NCBI GenBank assembly: GCA_038238015.1
Contig: JBBRYA010000006.1
Coordinates: 1 to 64,000 of the forward strand
Source of the DNA: DASQFQ01 sp038238015
GTDB lineage: Bacteria; Actinomycetota; Thermoleophilia; Solirubrobacterales; Solirubrobacteraceae
Direction of reading: 5' to 3'
DNA length: 64,000 nt
Both the position numbers and the translations under genes were made by a program. Of the stretch, positions 16,855-27,478 are shown piece by piece (position 1 is the stretch's first letter; each line of letters opens with the position of its first letter). Below the pieces are notes generated by a model. That model saw only the letters and a program-made list of their open reading frames with translations. It had not been told where the DNA came from and did no database searches.

Positions 16855-18029
16855 CAGGCGGCCTGGTGCACACGGTACCGGCCGGCCGCCACGGTCGCGG
16901 CCACGAGCGGGACCCCCGGGCGGTAGACGAGGTGCGCGTGCGACGGCGCGTCGAGCAGCACCGCGTCGGCACGCGCACCGGGAGCGAGGCGGCCGACGTC
17001 TGAGCGCCGCAGCGCCCGAGCGCCGCCGAGGGTCGCGGCCTGCAGCGCCTCGTCGATGGTCATCCCCATGTCGCGCACGGCGAGCGCGATGCAGAACGCC
17101 ATCGAGGTCGTGTAGCTCGAGCCCGGGTTGCAGTTGGTGGCCAGCGCGACCGCCACCCCGGCGTCGAGCACCCGGCGCGCGTCCGGGTAGGGCTGGCGGG
17201 TGGAGAAGTCGGTGGCAGGGAGGAAGGTGGCGACCGTCTCACCGCCCGCGAGCGCCGCGACGTCCTCATCGGTGAGGAACGTGCAGTGGTCCACCGACGC
17301 CGCCTCGAGCTCGACGGCGAGGCGCACGCCCGGCCCGGGCCCGAGCTGGTTGCCGTGGACGCGCAGCCCGAGGCCCGCCGCACCCCCGGCCTCCAGCACC
17401 GCGCGCGACTGCTCGGCGTCGAACGCTCCGTCCTCGCAGAAGACGTCGATCCAGCGTGCGTGCGGCGCGCAGGCGGCGAGCATGTCGCCGCAGACGAGTG
17501 CGACGTACTCGTCGGCGCGGCCCTCGTACTCGGCCGGGACGACGTGCGCGCCGAGGAAGGTCACGTCGTCGGTCAGCTCCTCGGCGACCGCGCATGAGCG
17601 CTCCTCGGTGGCCACGTCGAGGCCGTAGCCTGACTTGATCTCGAGGTGGGTGATGCCGGCCCGCAGCGCCTCCTCGCGGCGGCGGCGGGCGAGCGCCGCG
17701 AGCCCCTCGGTGGAGGCCGCGCGCGTCGCCTCCGTGGTGACGCGAATGCCGCCTGCCCGGTAGGGCGCCCCCGCCATCCGCGCCGCGAACTCCTCCCCGC
17801 GCTCCCCGGCGAACACGAGGTGGGTGTGGGAGTCCACGAAGCCCGGGATCACGCAGCGCCCGCCGGCGTCGATCCGCTCGTCGGCGGCGGCGCCGGCGGG
17901 CTCGATCGCCGCGACGCGGTCGCCCTCGATCACCAGCGCGGCGTTGCGCACGAGCCCGAGCGGGCCCTCGCCGCGCTCCGGGTCGTTCGTGACCAGCAGG
18001 CCGATGTCGTCGAGGACGAGCGTGCTCAC
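16854..18029 (-). CDS. hutI: Imidazolonepropionase
   Basis: A 391-residue amidohydrolase-fold enzyme that opens the imidazolone ring (4-imidazolone-5-propanoate to N-formimino-L-glutamate), the third step of histidine degradation. Diagnostic blocks are FVDSHTHLVFAGER (metal His), EIKSGYGLDVATE, FLGAHVVPAEY, LRVHGNQLGPG, SVDHCTFL, and ALATNCNPGSSYTTSMAF (metal Asp region). The GTG start at 18029 overlaps the hutF stop by 4 nt, so translation is coupled. Length and motifs are normal for HutI. Confidence 0.95.
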   Translation of the reverse strand: MSTLVLDDIGLLVTNDPERGEGPLGLVRNAALVIEGDRVAAIEPAGAAADERIDAGGRCVIPGFVDSHTHLVFAGERGEEFAARMAGAPYRAGGIRVTTEATRAASTEGLAALARRRREEALRAGITHLEIKSGYGLDVATEERSCAVAEELTDDVTFLGAHVVPAEYEGRADEYVALVCGDMLAACAPHARWIDVFCEDGAFDAEQSRAVLEAGGAAGLGLRVHGNQLGPGPGVRLAVELEAASVDHCTFLTDEDVAALAGGETVATFLPATDFSTRQPYPDARRVLDAGVAVALATNCNPGSSYTTSMAFCIALAVRDMGMTIDEALQAATLGGARALRRSDVGRLAPGARADAVLLDAPSHAHLVYRPGVPLVAATVAAGRYRVHQAA

Positions 18030-19339
18030 CGCGCGAGCGCCTCGCGCAGCTCCGCCGCGACGTCGAGCGCGACGTGGGCGCCGCCGCGCACGATCTCCCG
18101 GCCGCCGACCGTCACGGCGTGGACGTCGCCCGCCGCAGCGGCGAACACCGCGCTCGCGACGGCGTGCTCGGGCGGCGTGCCCGCGAGGCGCACGCCGTCG
18201 AGCGAAAGGGTGGTGAGGTCGGCGAGGGCGCCGGCCTCGATCCGGCCCCCCTCGGGCCAGCCGAGGCTCGCGTAGCCGCCGGCGGTCGCCGCGCGCAGCA
18301 GGTCGCCCGGCGCGTGGTGGCCGCGCACGCCGGTGGCGAGGCGCTCGTCGAGCTCAATCGCGCGCGCCTCCTCGAACGGGTCGATCACGGCCTGGGAGTC
18401 GCTGCCGACGGCCAGCCGCGCTCCCGCCTCGCGCAGCCGTCGCGCGCCGCCGATGCCGTCGGCGAGGTCGCGCTCGGTCGTCGGGCACAGGCAGACCGTT
18501 GCGCCCGCGCCGCCGAGCAGCGCGACGTCCTCGCCGGTCAGGTGCGTGGCGTGGACGGCGGTGAAGTGCTCGCCCAGCGCGCCGGCGGCGGCGAGCACCG
18601 CGGTCGGGGTGGCGCCGTGGGCGGTCAGGCACTCCGCGTTCTCGGCCGGCTGCTCGGAGACGTGCGCGTGCAGCGGCCGCTCGCCCGCCCACGCCGCGAC
18701 CGCCGCGGCGGCCTCCGGATCGACCGCGCGCACGCTGTGGATCGCCGCGCCGACACGCACCGCCGGGCCCTCGCGGAGTGCCGCGACCCGCTGGGACCAG
18801 GCCTCGACGCCCGGGTCGCAGAAGCGCTGCTGCGCGGCGTCGGGCTCGCGGCCCGCGCCGCCGTGCCCGTAGAACGTGTCGAGCAGGGTCAGGCGGACGC
18901 CGGCCTCGCCGGCGGCGGTCACGATCGCCTCGCCCATCGCGTTCGGGTCCGCGTACGCGCGGCCGCCCGCTCCGTGGTGCAGGTAGTGGAACTCGCCGAC
19001 CAGCGTGATGCCGGCGAGCACCATCTCCGCGAACGTCGCGCGGGCGAGCGGCAGGTAGGCGTCGGGGTCGAGCCGCTCCACCAGCGCGTACATCTGCTCG
19101 CGCCAGGTCCAGAACGAGCCGCCCAGCGCGCCCTGCGTGCGACCGCGCAGTGCGCGCTGGAACGTGTGCGAGTGCGCGTTGGCGAGGCCCGGCAGCGTGA
19201 GCCCCGCCAGCCGCCGCGCGTCACCCGCCGGCGCGCCCGCGCGCACCGAGGCGATGCGCTCGCCGTCGAGCTCGATCAGCACACCGGGCTCGGGCGCCTC
19301 GCCGCCCAGCCAGGCGAGCTCGCACCACAGCGCCGTCAC
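18026..19339 (-). CDS. hutF: Formimidoylglutamate deiminase
   Basis: A 437-residue amidohydrolase-fold enzyme releasing ammonia from N-formimino-L-glutamate to give N-formyl-L-glutamate. Marks are LPGLANAHSHTFQRALRG (HxH), WTWREQMY, GEFHYLHHG, LTLLDTFYGHGG, LHAHVSEQ, FTAVHATHL, CLCPTTERDLADG and GSDSQAVIDPFEE. HutF defines the five-step hut route, which needs an N-formylglutamate deformylase (HutG) to finish. No PF05013-type HutG gene is present here; a peptide-deformylase-type gene overlaps the start instead (GTGA). Confidence 0.95.
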   Translation of the reverse strand: MTALWCELAWLGGEAPEPGVLIELDGERIASVRAGAPAGDARRLAGLTLPGLANAHSHTFQRALRGRTQGALGGSFWTWREQMYALVERLDPDAYLPLARATFAEMVLAGITLVGEFHYLHHGAGGRAYADPNAMGEAIVTAAGEAGVRLTLLDTFYGHGGAGREPDAAQQRFCDPGVEAWSQRVAALREGPAVRVGAAIHSVRAVDPEAAAAVAAWAGERPLHAHVSEQPAENAECLTAHGATPTAVLAAAGALGEHFTAVHATHLTGEDVALLGGAGATVCLCPTTERDLADGIGGARRLREAGARLAVGSDSQAVIDPFEEARAIELDERLATGVRGHHAPGDLLRAATAGGYASLGWPEGGRIEAGALADLTTLSLDGVRLAGTPPEHAVASAVFAAAAGDVHAVTVGGREIVRGGAHVALDVAAELREALAR

Positions 19340-19910
19340 GAGCCGACGCGCTCCACGAACTCGGTGATACGGCGCACGAACGCGTCGCGATGGTGGCGGT
19401 CGAACTGCTCCCAGGTGCTGAAGCTGCGCGGGTCCTGCACGCGGTCGAGGAACAGCACGCCGTCGAGGTGGTCGACCTCGTGCTGGAAGGTTCCTGCGGT
19501 CAGGCCGCGGCGCAGCTCCTGGTGCTCCATGCCCTCGCGGTCCAGCCAGTGCGCGCGCACGGTGACGCGGCGCGGGAGCGTCCCGCGCAGGTCGGGCACC
19601 GACAGGCAGCCCTCGTTGATCTCGACCGTCTCCTCCCCGACCGGCTCGAGCACCGGGTTGACCAGGACGGTGAGCGCGATCGGCGGCTTGTAGGGGTAGC
19701 GCGGGTTGCGCCCGTCGACCTCGACCACCGCGATCCGCAGGAGCTCGCCGACCTGGTTGGCCGCGAGGCCGGCGCCGCCGGCGTGGCGCATGGTCTCGAT
19801 CAGGTCGTCGATCAGGCCCTGGACCCTGGGCGACGCGAGCTCCTCAGCGGTCACCTCGCGGGCGCGCTCGCGCAGCACCGGGTCGCCGACCGTGGCGATC
19901 GCGCGGACGC

Positions 19911-19914
<4 letters not shown>
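19336..19914 (-). CDS. Peptide deformylase-family protein inside the hut operon (candidate N-formylglutamate deformylase)
   Basis: 192 residues from the GTG at 19914, chosen because it overlaps the hutU stop as GTGA. All three peptide deformylase motifs are intact: GAGLAANQVG (motif 1), NEGCLSVPD (motif 2, metal Cys) and QHEVDHLDG (motif 3, HExxH). The fold removes formyl groups from N-formylated peptides using Fe2+/Zn2+. It is coupled on both sides, to hutU upstream and hutF downstream, exactly where HutG is needed to convert N-formylglutamate to glutamate and formate. I infer a non-orthologous HutG replacement. The alternative is an ordinary or second def gene recruited to the operon. Confidence 0.9.
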
Positions 19915-21562
<1,648 letters not shown>

Positions 21563-21566
<4 letters not shown>

Positions 21567-23104
21567 GCCAGCCCTCCGATCTGGGTCTCGACGGCGGACA
21601 GGAGCCCGCCGCCCGCGATCAGCGCCTCGGCGGCGGCGAGCTCGGGGGCAAGCTCGCGGTCCGCGCCCGGGCCGGGGATGCGCTCGCGCACCGCGGCCAG
21701 CGCAGCGGCGGTTCCCGCGGCGGGCGCCAGCGGCTCGCGCAGGTCGAGCGCGTGGGCGGCGCAGGTCAGCTCGACGGCAAGGATCCGCCCGAGGTTGGCC
21801 AGCGACGCACGCAGCTTGCGCGCGGCCCCCCAGCCCATCGACACGTGGTCCTCCTGCATCGCGCTGGTCGGGAGCGAGTCCACCGACGCGGGCGCGGCGA
21901 GCCGGCGGTTCTCGGCCACCATCGCCGCCTGCGTGTAGTGGGCGATCATCAGACCGGAGTTCACGCCCGCCTCGCGCGCGAGGAACGGAGGCAGCCCGCC
22001 CGAGCGCGTGGCGTCGAGCAGCCGGTCGGTGCGGCGCTCGGCGATCGCGCCGACCTCGGCGGCCGCGATCGCGAGGAAGTCGCAGGCGAAGCCGAGGGGC
22101 GCGCCGTGGAAGTTGCCGCAGGACTCGACGCGCCCGTCGGGCAGCACCATCGGGTTGTCGATCGCCGAGACCAGCTCCGCCTCGGCGACGCGCCGCGCGT
22201 GCTCGAGCGTGTCGCGCGCGGCGCCCGCGACCTGCGGCGCGCAGCGCAGCGAGTAGGCGTCCTGCACGCGATCGTCGCCGTGGCGGTGGCTGGCCACGAT
22301 CGGCGAGCCCTCGAGCAGCTGCCGCAGGTTCGCCGCGCTCGCCGCCTGCCCCGGCTGCGGGCGCAGCGCGACGAGATCCTCGGCGAACGCGCGGTCGGTT
22401 CCGAGGAGCGCCTCGACCGACATCGCCGCGGTGACGTCGGCGGCCTTGAGCAGCGCCTCGAGGTCCTCGATCGCCAGCACGAGCATCCCGAGCATCCCGT
22501 CGGTGCCGTTGATCAGCGCGAGCCCCTCCTTGGCGAGCAGGACGACCGGCTCGATGCCTCGCTCGGCGAGCACCTCCGCCGCCGGCCGGGGCGCGCCGTC
22601 CGCGTCATGGACCTCGCCCTCGCCGATCAGCGCAAGCGCGCAGTGCGCCAGCGGCGCGAGGTCTCCGCTGGCCCCGAGCGATCCGTGCTCGCGCACCACC
22701 GGCGTGATGCCCGCGTTGAGGAGGGCGAGCATCGTCTCGGCCACCACCGGCCGCGCACCCGAGCGGCCCATCGCGAGCGTCCGCGCGCGCAGCAGCAGCA
22801 TCGCCCGCACGACCTCGCGCTCGACCGGCGGCCCCATGCCCGCGGCGTGCGAGCGCAAGAGCGCACGCTGGAGCTCCTCCCGGCGAGCGGCCGGGATCAC
22901 CACGTTCGCGAGCGAGCCGAAGCCGGTCGAGACGCCGTAGGCGGGCTCGTCGCCGTCGACCAGCGCGGCGACGACGCTCGCGCTCGCCTCCATCGCCGCG
23001 CACGCCTCGGGGGCCAGCGAGACGTGCGCGCCGCCGCGCGCGACGGCGACGACGTCCTCGCGGGTCACGCCGGTGTCGCGGAGTTGCAGCTCTCCCGTCG
23101 CCAT
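21563..23104 (-). CDS. hutH: Histidine ammonia-lyase
   Basis: About 513 residues from the ATG at 23104; an in-frame GTG at 23116 adds four. It converts histidine to urocanate. The self-forming MIO cofactor triad is in GSLGASGDLAPLAH. Other blocks are YGVSTGFGSLAN, RSHAAGMGPP, LLAKEGLALINGTD, QDAYSLRCAPQV, SAIDNPMVL, SCGNFHGAPL and QEDHVSMGWGAARK. It is the first gene of the hut transcript; the promoter must lie in the 60 bp before it. No hut regulator gene is adjacent. Confidence 0.96.
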
Positions 23105-23154
23105 CGCCGCCGACACTATCCGGCGAGTGTCCGCGGCGGTGTCCTGTCCTGAGG

Positions 23155-23184
23155 TCGCATCGACGCTCAGGCAGGACGGCTGCG
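23155..23184. repeat. Imperfect direct repeat, copy B (3' end of the AbiEi/DUF559 gene)
   Basis: TCGCAT, CGA and the invariant block AGGCAGGAC followed by GCxGCG recur in the same order at 24064-24095, just upstream of the same gene. About 24 of 33 aligned positions agree, with one 2-nt gap. An inverted partial copy (GTCCTGTCCTGAG) lies at 23141-23153. The two direct copies bracket the gene almost exactly. Confidence 0.4.
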
Positions 23185-24069
23185 CCGCAACAACGCGCGC
23201 AGCTCCGCGAGCAGGAAGCGTGTGTCTGCGAGGACGTCACCGTACGTGTAGCGACGGAACTCATCGCCGAGCGCGCGAGCCTCGCGTTCGCGGCGGCGGT
23301 CGAGCTCGAAGGCGTGGCGCGAGTGGTGAAACCGGTAGCCGTCGAGCTCGACGGTGAGCCGCTGCGCGGGCCAGCGGCAGTCGACGCGGCGCCCGCCGGC
23401 GTGCCGGTTGGTCACCGGCAGCGGCAGCCCCTGATCTCGGACGAGCGTCAGGAACGCGCGCTCGAGCCTGCTGAGCGTGACGTGGACCTCGCCGTGGAGA
23501 ACCCGCCGGAGCGCCGCCGCTCCAGCGCTGCTCGGACGTCGTGCGAGCACCGCCTCCACTTGGGCCGGGGTGGTGCGGTGAAGAACGCCGGCCTCGTGAC
23601 AGGCCCGCGCGAGCGCCTCGGGCGCCAACACCGCCGCGAGGTCCACGAGCGTGCGTGGCACCGTCGTGACGGGAATCCCGCGGAAGGTCGTCGCGTCGTC
23701 GCGGGTGATCGTGCGTGATCGCCGCGTTCGAATGCCCGCGACCCGGCGCTCGGTGAGCGTCGTCACCTCCGGCGGGGCCGGGGAGCCCTTGAGCAGCCCG
23801 AGCAGGTGGGCCGCCGGCCGGCCGCTCAGGAGCGAGCCCTCGCCGCACGCGCGTACGGCCGCCAGGTACCGCGCCTCGAGGCTCGGCGCGCGGTGCCCCA
23901 CGCGGTACACGCCCCGATACTCGGGAAGCAGAGCACCGGTGCGCAGCCGCCGCTGTATCGCACCCGGCGAGATACCCGCCTCCAGAAGCGCCGCCCGCGT
24001 CACCACACCATGCTGCGCGCCGGCGATCCGCGCGAGTTCCTGCTCCACGGTCCTGCCCCGTGATCGCAT
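23167..24069 (-). CDS. AbiEi-antitoxin-like N-terminal domain plus DUF559 nuclease-like domain
   Basis: 300 residues from the ATG at 24069; longer starts run into a tRNA gene. Residues 1-110 match the winged-helix type IV antitoxin AbiEi pattern: IAGAQHGVVTRAALLEAGISPGAIQRRLRTGALLPEYRGVYRVG, then RYLAAVRACGEGSLLSGRPAAHLLGLL and IPVTTVPRTLVDLA. The C-terminal 100 residues resemble DUF559 (PD-(D/E)XK/Vsr-like): RRVDCRWPAQRLTVELDGYRFH with Asp, Glu and a helical REREARALGDEFRRYTYGDV. This two-part protein is common in actinobacteria without an AbiEii toxin beside it, as here. It sits next to tRNA-Ser(GGA) and is flanked by imperfect direct repeats. Function is not established. Confidence 0.8.
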   Translation of the reverse strand: MRSRGRTVEQELARIAGAQHGVVTRAALLEAGISPGAIQRRLRTGALLPEYRGVYRVGHRAPSLEARYLAAVRACGEGSLLSGRPAAHLLGLLKGSPAPPEVTTLTERRVAGIRTRRSRTITRDDATTFRGIPVTTVPRTLVDLAAVLAPEALARACHEAGVLHRTTPAQVEAVLARRPSSAGAAALRRVLHGEVHVTLSRLERAFLTLVRDQGLPLPVTNRHAGGRRVDCRWPAQRLTVELDGYRFHHSRHAFELDRRREREARALGDEFRRYTYGDVLADTRFLLAELRALLRRSRPA

Positions 24070-24095
24070 AGCGATGTCTAGGCAGGACAGCCGCG
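24064..24095. repeat. Imperfect direct repeat, copy A (5' side of the AbiEi/DUF559 gene)
   Basis: Same-orientation partner of the repeat at 23155-23184, sharing TCGCAT, CGA and AGGCAGGAC followed by GCxGCG. It overlaps the start codon region of the AbiEi/DUF559 gene and ends about 20 bp before tRNA-Ser(GGA). Confidence 0.4.
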
Positions 24096-24113
24096 GAGCT
24101 CGCCCCACCTGAG

Positions 24114-24202
24114 CGGAGAGAGAGGGATTCGAACCCTCGGACGAGATTTCTCCCGTCACACGATTTCCAGTCGTGCCCGTTCAGCCGCTCCGGCACCTCT
24201 CC
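24114..24202 (-). tRNA. tRNA-Ser(GGA)
   Basis: An 89-nt cloverleaf on the minus strand. Acceptor GGAGAGG pairs with TCTCTCC (one G-T), discriminator G, anticodon stem CACGA/TCGTG with loop CTGGAAA (anticodon GGA), a long class-II variable arm, and T-arm GAGGG-TTCGAAT-CCCTC. CCA is not encoded. It lies 24 bp downstream of the M29 aminopeptidase stop. Confidence 0.95.
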
Positions 24203-24225
24203 TGGAGCGCAGCAGGGTAGTCCAG

Positions 24226-25425
24226 CTAGATCTGCCAGGCTCCGCGCAGCACCGGCACGCGCTCGCCGTCGGCCGTGAGGCCGGTGACCGTCAGCTCGTC
24301 GGACCCGATCATGAAGTCGATGTGCAGCTGGGAGCTGTTGCAGCGCGCGAGCTCGGCCTCGTCGGCGATCACGAACGGGAAGCCCTGGCCGAAGGCGATG
24401 TGGCTGGCGGCGTTCTCGTCGAACAGCGTGTCGAAGAAGACCGTGTCCAGCGCGCCGATCCTGCCCTCCGCGTCGACCAGCGCGATCTCGCCGATGCGCG
24501 AGGCGCCCTCGTCGCTCGCGCACAGCGTGCGGATGGTCTCCTGGGCGGAGTCGGCGTCGATCTGGACCGCGCGGCCGCCCTCGAAGCGCACCTTCAGTCC
24601 GCGTACGACGGTGCCGTCGACCAGCACCAGCGGCTTGGTCGAGGTGACGTGGCCGTCGACGCGCTCGGGGTCGGGGCTCGTGAAGACCTCCTCGGTGGGG
24701 AGGTTGGGCATGTGCTCGATGCCGTCGATGGTCTCGAAGCGCGCCGCCCGCCAGGTCGCACTGGGGAGCAGGCCGACGGTCAGGTCCGTCCCCTCGCCCT
24801 CGTAGTGCAGGGCGTCGAAGCGGCGCTCGGTCAGCTGCGCCGCCATGCCCACGAGGCGGTCGGCGCGTGCCCGCCAGGCGGCGATCGGGTCCTCCTCGTC
24901 GAGGCGCAGGACGTGGACGATCTGCTCCTCGAGCTTGGCCAGGGCGGCGGCGTCGTCGAGGTCGGGGAAGACGAGCTTGGCCCACGCGGGAGTAGGACAC
25001 GGGCCGATCGTCCAGTTGGTCGTGCGGTCGTTGACGACCTTGCCGCTCTCCCGCAGCTGGGGGAAGCGGTCGCGGCCGGCGCGCACCGGGTCGAGGTCCT
25101 CGAGCAGCCCTGGGGCGATCGGGCCGCTCAGCGCCACGCGGGCGCAGCGCTGATCGCCCAGCGCGAGCAGCCGCTGGCCGTGCCAGGACGGCACGAAGTC
25201 GAGGTCCTCCTCGGCCGCGTGCTCGATGCGCGCCCGCTTGACCCACGGGTCGAACCACGAGACGTCGACGAACTTCGCCCCGCGCTCATACGCGCTCTCG
25301 GCGATGGCGCGCACGAGCGGTTCCTTGCCCGGCTCGCCGCTGACCGCGAGGATCTGGCCGGGCTGGAGGTTGGCGCCGAAGCCCACGAGCAGGTCTGCGA
25401 GGCGGCGGAGGGTGGTGGCGTCCAT
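24226..25425 (-). CDS. M29-family aminopeptidase
   Basis: A 399-residue cytosolic metallopeptidase of the thermophilic aminopeptidase (AmpS/AmpT) type. Recognised parts are LADLLVGFGANLQPGQILAVSGEP, the Glu-rich metal segments NLPTEEVFTSPDPERVDGHV and LDTVFFDTLFDENAASHIAFGQGFPF, and the C-terminal NSSQLHIDFMIGSDELTVTG with zinc His/Asp. It removes N-terminal residues from peptides. The ATG at 25425 is only 1 nt after the last base of tRNA-Ser(CGA), so the gene has no leader of its own. It is presumably co-transcribed with that tRNA and made leaderless by tRNA 3' processing. Confidence 0.9.
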   Translation of the reverse strand: MDATTLRRLADLLVGFGANLQPGQILAVSGEPGKEPLVRAIAESAYERGAKFVDVSWFDPWVKRARIEHAAEEDLDFVPSWHGQRLLALGDQRCARVALSGPIAPGLLEDLDPVRAGRDRFPQLRESGKVVNDRTTNWTIGPCPTPAWAKLVFPDLDDAAALAKLEEQIVHVLRLDEEDPIAAWRARADRLVGMAAQLTERRFDALHYEGEGTDLTVGLLPSATWRAARFETIDGIEHMPNLPTEEVFTSPDPERVDGHVTSTKPLVLVDGTVVRGLKVRFEGGRAVQIDADSAQETIRTLCASDEGASRIGEIALVDAEGRIGALDTVFFDTLFDENAASHIAFGQGFPFVIADEAELARCNSSQLHIDFMIGSDELTVTGLTADGERVPVLRGAWQI

Positions 25426-25426
25426 A

Positions 25427-25516
25427 CGGAGAGGGGGGGATTCGAACCCCCGGTAGACGCTTAACGCCTACAACGGTTTTCGAGACCGCCGCATTCAACC
25501 GCTCTGCCACCTCTCC
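25427..25516 (-). tRNA. tRNA-Ser(CGA)
   Basis: A 90-nt class-II tRNA on the minus strand. Acceptor GGAGAGG pairs with CCTCTCC, discriminator G, anticodon loop CTCGAAA closed by CGGT/ACCG (anticodon CGA), a long variable arm, and T-arm GGGGG-TTCGAAT-CCCCC. CCA is not encoded; the next bases are T and the ATG of the aminopeptidase. Confidence 0.95.
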
Positions 25517-25560
25517 AGCGGTCCGGGCACGATATCGGCCCCCTCCTCGGAGCATCGCGA

Positions 25561-26022
25561 TCAGCCCCGCCGGGAGCTGAAGAACGTCCTCAGCAGCGCG
25601 GCGCAGTCCGCGGCGAGGACTCCCCCGCGGACCTCTGGCCGGTGGTTGAGCCGCGGCTCGGCGAGCACGTCGAGGACGCTGCCGGCCGCCCCCGCCTTGG
25701 GATCCGCGGTGCCATAGACCACCCGCGGGACGCGCGCGAGCACGATCGCGCCCGCGCACATCGCGCACGGCTCGAGCGTCACGTAGAGCGTCGTGCCGAG
25801 CAGCCTCCAGCTGCCGAGGCGCTGCGCCGCGTCCTGCAGCGCCAGCGTCTCGGCGTGTGCCGTGGGGTCCTGGCGGCGCTCGCGCTCGTTGTGCCCGGCG
25901 CCCAGCACCACGCCGTCGCCAACGACCACGGCCCCGACCGGGACGTCGCCGTGATCGAGCGCCAGCTCGGCCTGCTCGATGGCGAGCACCATGAAGCGCT
26001 CGTCGTCCGGAGAACTCGACAT
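25561..26022 (-). CDS. tadA: tRNA-specific adenosine deaminase
   Basis: About 153 residues from the ATG at 26022; an upstream start at 26079 is in-frame but adds a non-conserved tail. It has the cytidine-deaminase fold with the zinc/proton-shuttle motif TAHAETLAL and the zinc-binding PCAMCAGA. DHGDVPVGAVVV, GHNERE and VVYGTADPKAGAAGS are typical of TadA, which makes inosine at position 34 of tRNA-Arg(ACG). It is encoded just upstream of tRNA-Ser(CGA) on the same strand and is divergent from the subtilase gene. Confidence 0.93.
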   Translation of the reverse strand: MSSSPDDERFMVLAIEQAELALDHGDVPVGAVVVGDGVVLGAGHNERERRQDPTAHAETLALQDAAQRLGSWRLLGTTLYVTLEPCAMCAGAIVLARVPRVVYGTADPKAGAAGSVLDVLAEPRLNHRPEVRGGVLAADCAALLRTFFSSRRG

Positions 26023-26089
26023 GGCGGCATTCTCGACCACGCGGTTAGGGGTTGTCCTGCAACTTCCGCGTGTCGACACTGTTGACTGG

Positions 26090-27466
26090 ATGCCGGTGTC
26101 TCTCTCCTCCCCTCGTCGCGCTCTCGCCTCCGGCCTGCTGGCCGGTGCGTGCCTGCTCGCGCCGGCGGGCGCCCACGCGGCGCAGAGCGCGCCCCGTACC
26201 TACGTGCCCGGCGAGGTCGTCGTCCGCTACGCGCCCGAGGCCGACCGTACCGCGCGAGCCGCCGCCCAGCGCGGAACCGGGACGGGGGCGCCGCAGGCGT
26301 TCGCACCGCGTGAGCGGGTGCTCAAGATCCGCGACGGCGACAGCGTCGCGGCCACGGTCGCCCAGCTGCGCCGCCGCCGCGGCGTCCTCAGCGCGACCCC
26401 GAACTACATCGCGCACGCCAGCGGCTACGTGCCCAACGACCCCGGCGACGGCAGCGGATGGCAGAACCTGCAGTGGAACTTCAACGCCGGAACCGGCGTC
26501 AACGCGCCAGATGCCTGGGAGCGCATGAACGCGGTCGGGCGGCCCGGCGGCCTCGGGGTCAAGGTCGCGGTGCTCGACACCGGCGTGGCCTACGCGAGCC
26601 GGCGCGGGTTCAAGCGCTCGCCCGACCTGGCCGGCAACCGCTTTCTCAAGGGCTATGACTTCGTCGACAACGACGCCTACCCCGACGACCAGAACGGCCA
26701 CGGCACGCACGTGGCCAGCACGATCGCCGAGACCACCGGCAACGGCTACGGCGTGACCGGGCTCGCCTACGGCGCGCGGCTGATGCCGGTCCGGGTGCTC
26801 GACCGGTTCGGGGCGGGCGACAGCGTCGCGATCAGCGCGGGCATCCGCTACGCGAGCCGGCGCGGAGCCAAGGTGATCAACCTCTCCTTCGAGTTCTGCG
26901 ATGGGTCAGACCCGCAGTGCCCCGCGGTGACCGCCTCCGACGTGCCCGACGTGATCGACGCCGTGCACTACGCCCGGACCAGGGGCGTGATCGTGGTCGC
27001 GGCGGCCGGCAACACCTCCAACCAGCGCGCCGTCGCCTACCCGGCGCGCGTGTCGCCCGTGCTCTCGGTCGGCGCCACGACTGAGTACGGGTGCGAGGCC
27101 AGCTACTCCAGCGGCGGCGCGGGGCTCGACCTCGTGGCCCCGGGCGGCGGCCCCGACGCCAACCTGCCGGGTGACCCGAACTGCCAGAACGGCCGCACCG
27201 GCCGCGACGTCTTCCAGGTCACGTTCAAGTCGGGCTCCGTGCGCTCCTTCGGCCTGCCGAGCGACTACGAGGGCACCTCGATGGCCTCGCCCCATGTCGC
27301 GGCGACGGCCGCTCTGATCATCGCCTCGGGCGTCATCGGGCCCAACCCGACCCCGGCGGCGATCGAGGCGCGGCTGAAGGGCACCGCCCGGGACCTCGGC
27401 GCCCCGGGCCGCGACGCGCACTACGGCAACGGCCTGATCGACGCCGCGCGCGCAGTCACGCCATAG
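26090..27466 (+). CDS. Secreted subtilisin-like serine protease (S8)
   Basis: 458 residues from the ATG at 26090. A signal peptide (LASGLLAGACLLAPAGAHA) is followed by an inhibitor-like propeptide (YVPGEVVVRYAPEAD to GVLSATPNYIAHA). The S8 catalytic domain has Asp163 (VAVLDTG), His204 (HGTHVAS) and Ser397 (GTSMASPH). VVAAAGN near 305 supplies the oxyanion Asn. This is a complete exported protease with the usual order, ending soon after the catalytic domain. The convergent UspA gene starts its stop codon 13 nt beyond the TAG. Confidence 0.95.
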   Translation: MPVSLSSPRRALASGLLAGACLLAPAGAHAAQSAPRTYVPGEVVVRYAPEADRTARAAAQRGTGTGAPQAFAPRERVLKIRDGDSVAATVAQLRRRRGVLSATPNYIAHASGYVPNDPGDGSGWQNLQWNFNAGTGVNAPDAWERMNAVGRPGGLGVKVAVLDTGVAYASRRGFKRSPDLAGNRFLKGYDFVDNDAYPDDQNGHGTHVASTIAETTGNGYGVTGLAYGARLMPVRVLDRFGAGDSVAISAGIRYASRRGAKVINLSFEFCDGSDPQCPAVTASDVPDVIDAVHYARTRGVIVVAAAGNTSNQRAVAYPARVSPVLSVGATTEYGCEASYSSGGAGLDLVAPGGGPDANLPGDPNCQNGRTGRDVFQVTFKSGSVRSFGLPSDYEGTSMASPHVAATAALIIASGVIGPNPTPAAIEARLKGTARDLGAPGRDAHYGNGLIDAARAVTP

Positions 27467-27478
27467 CCGGGCTCGGCC

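Noticed and set aside
24322..25464. Long plus-strand ORFs antisense to the M29 aminopeptidase and to many other genes in the window.
   Set aside because: Extreme GC at third positions keeps antisense frames open; their Arg/Ala/His-rich products lack domain motifs, while the opposite strand encodes recognisable enzymes.
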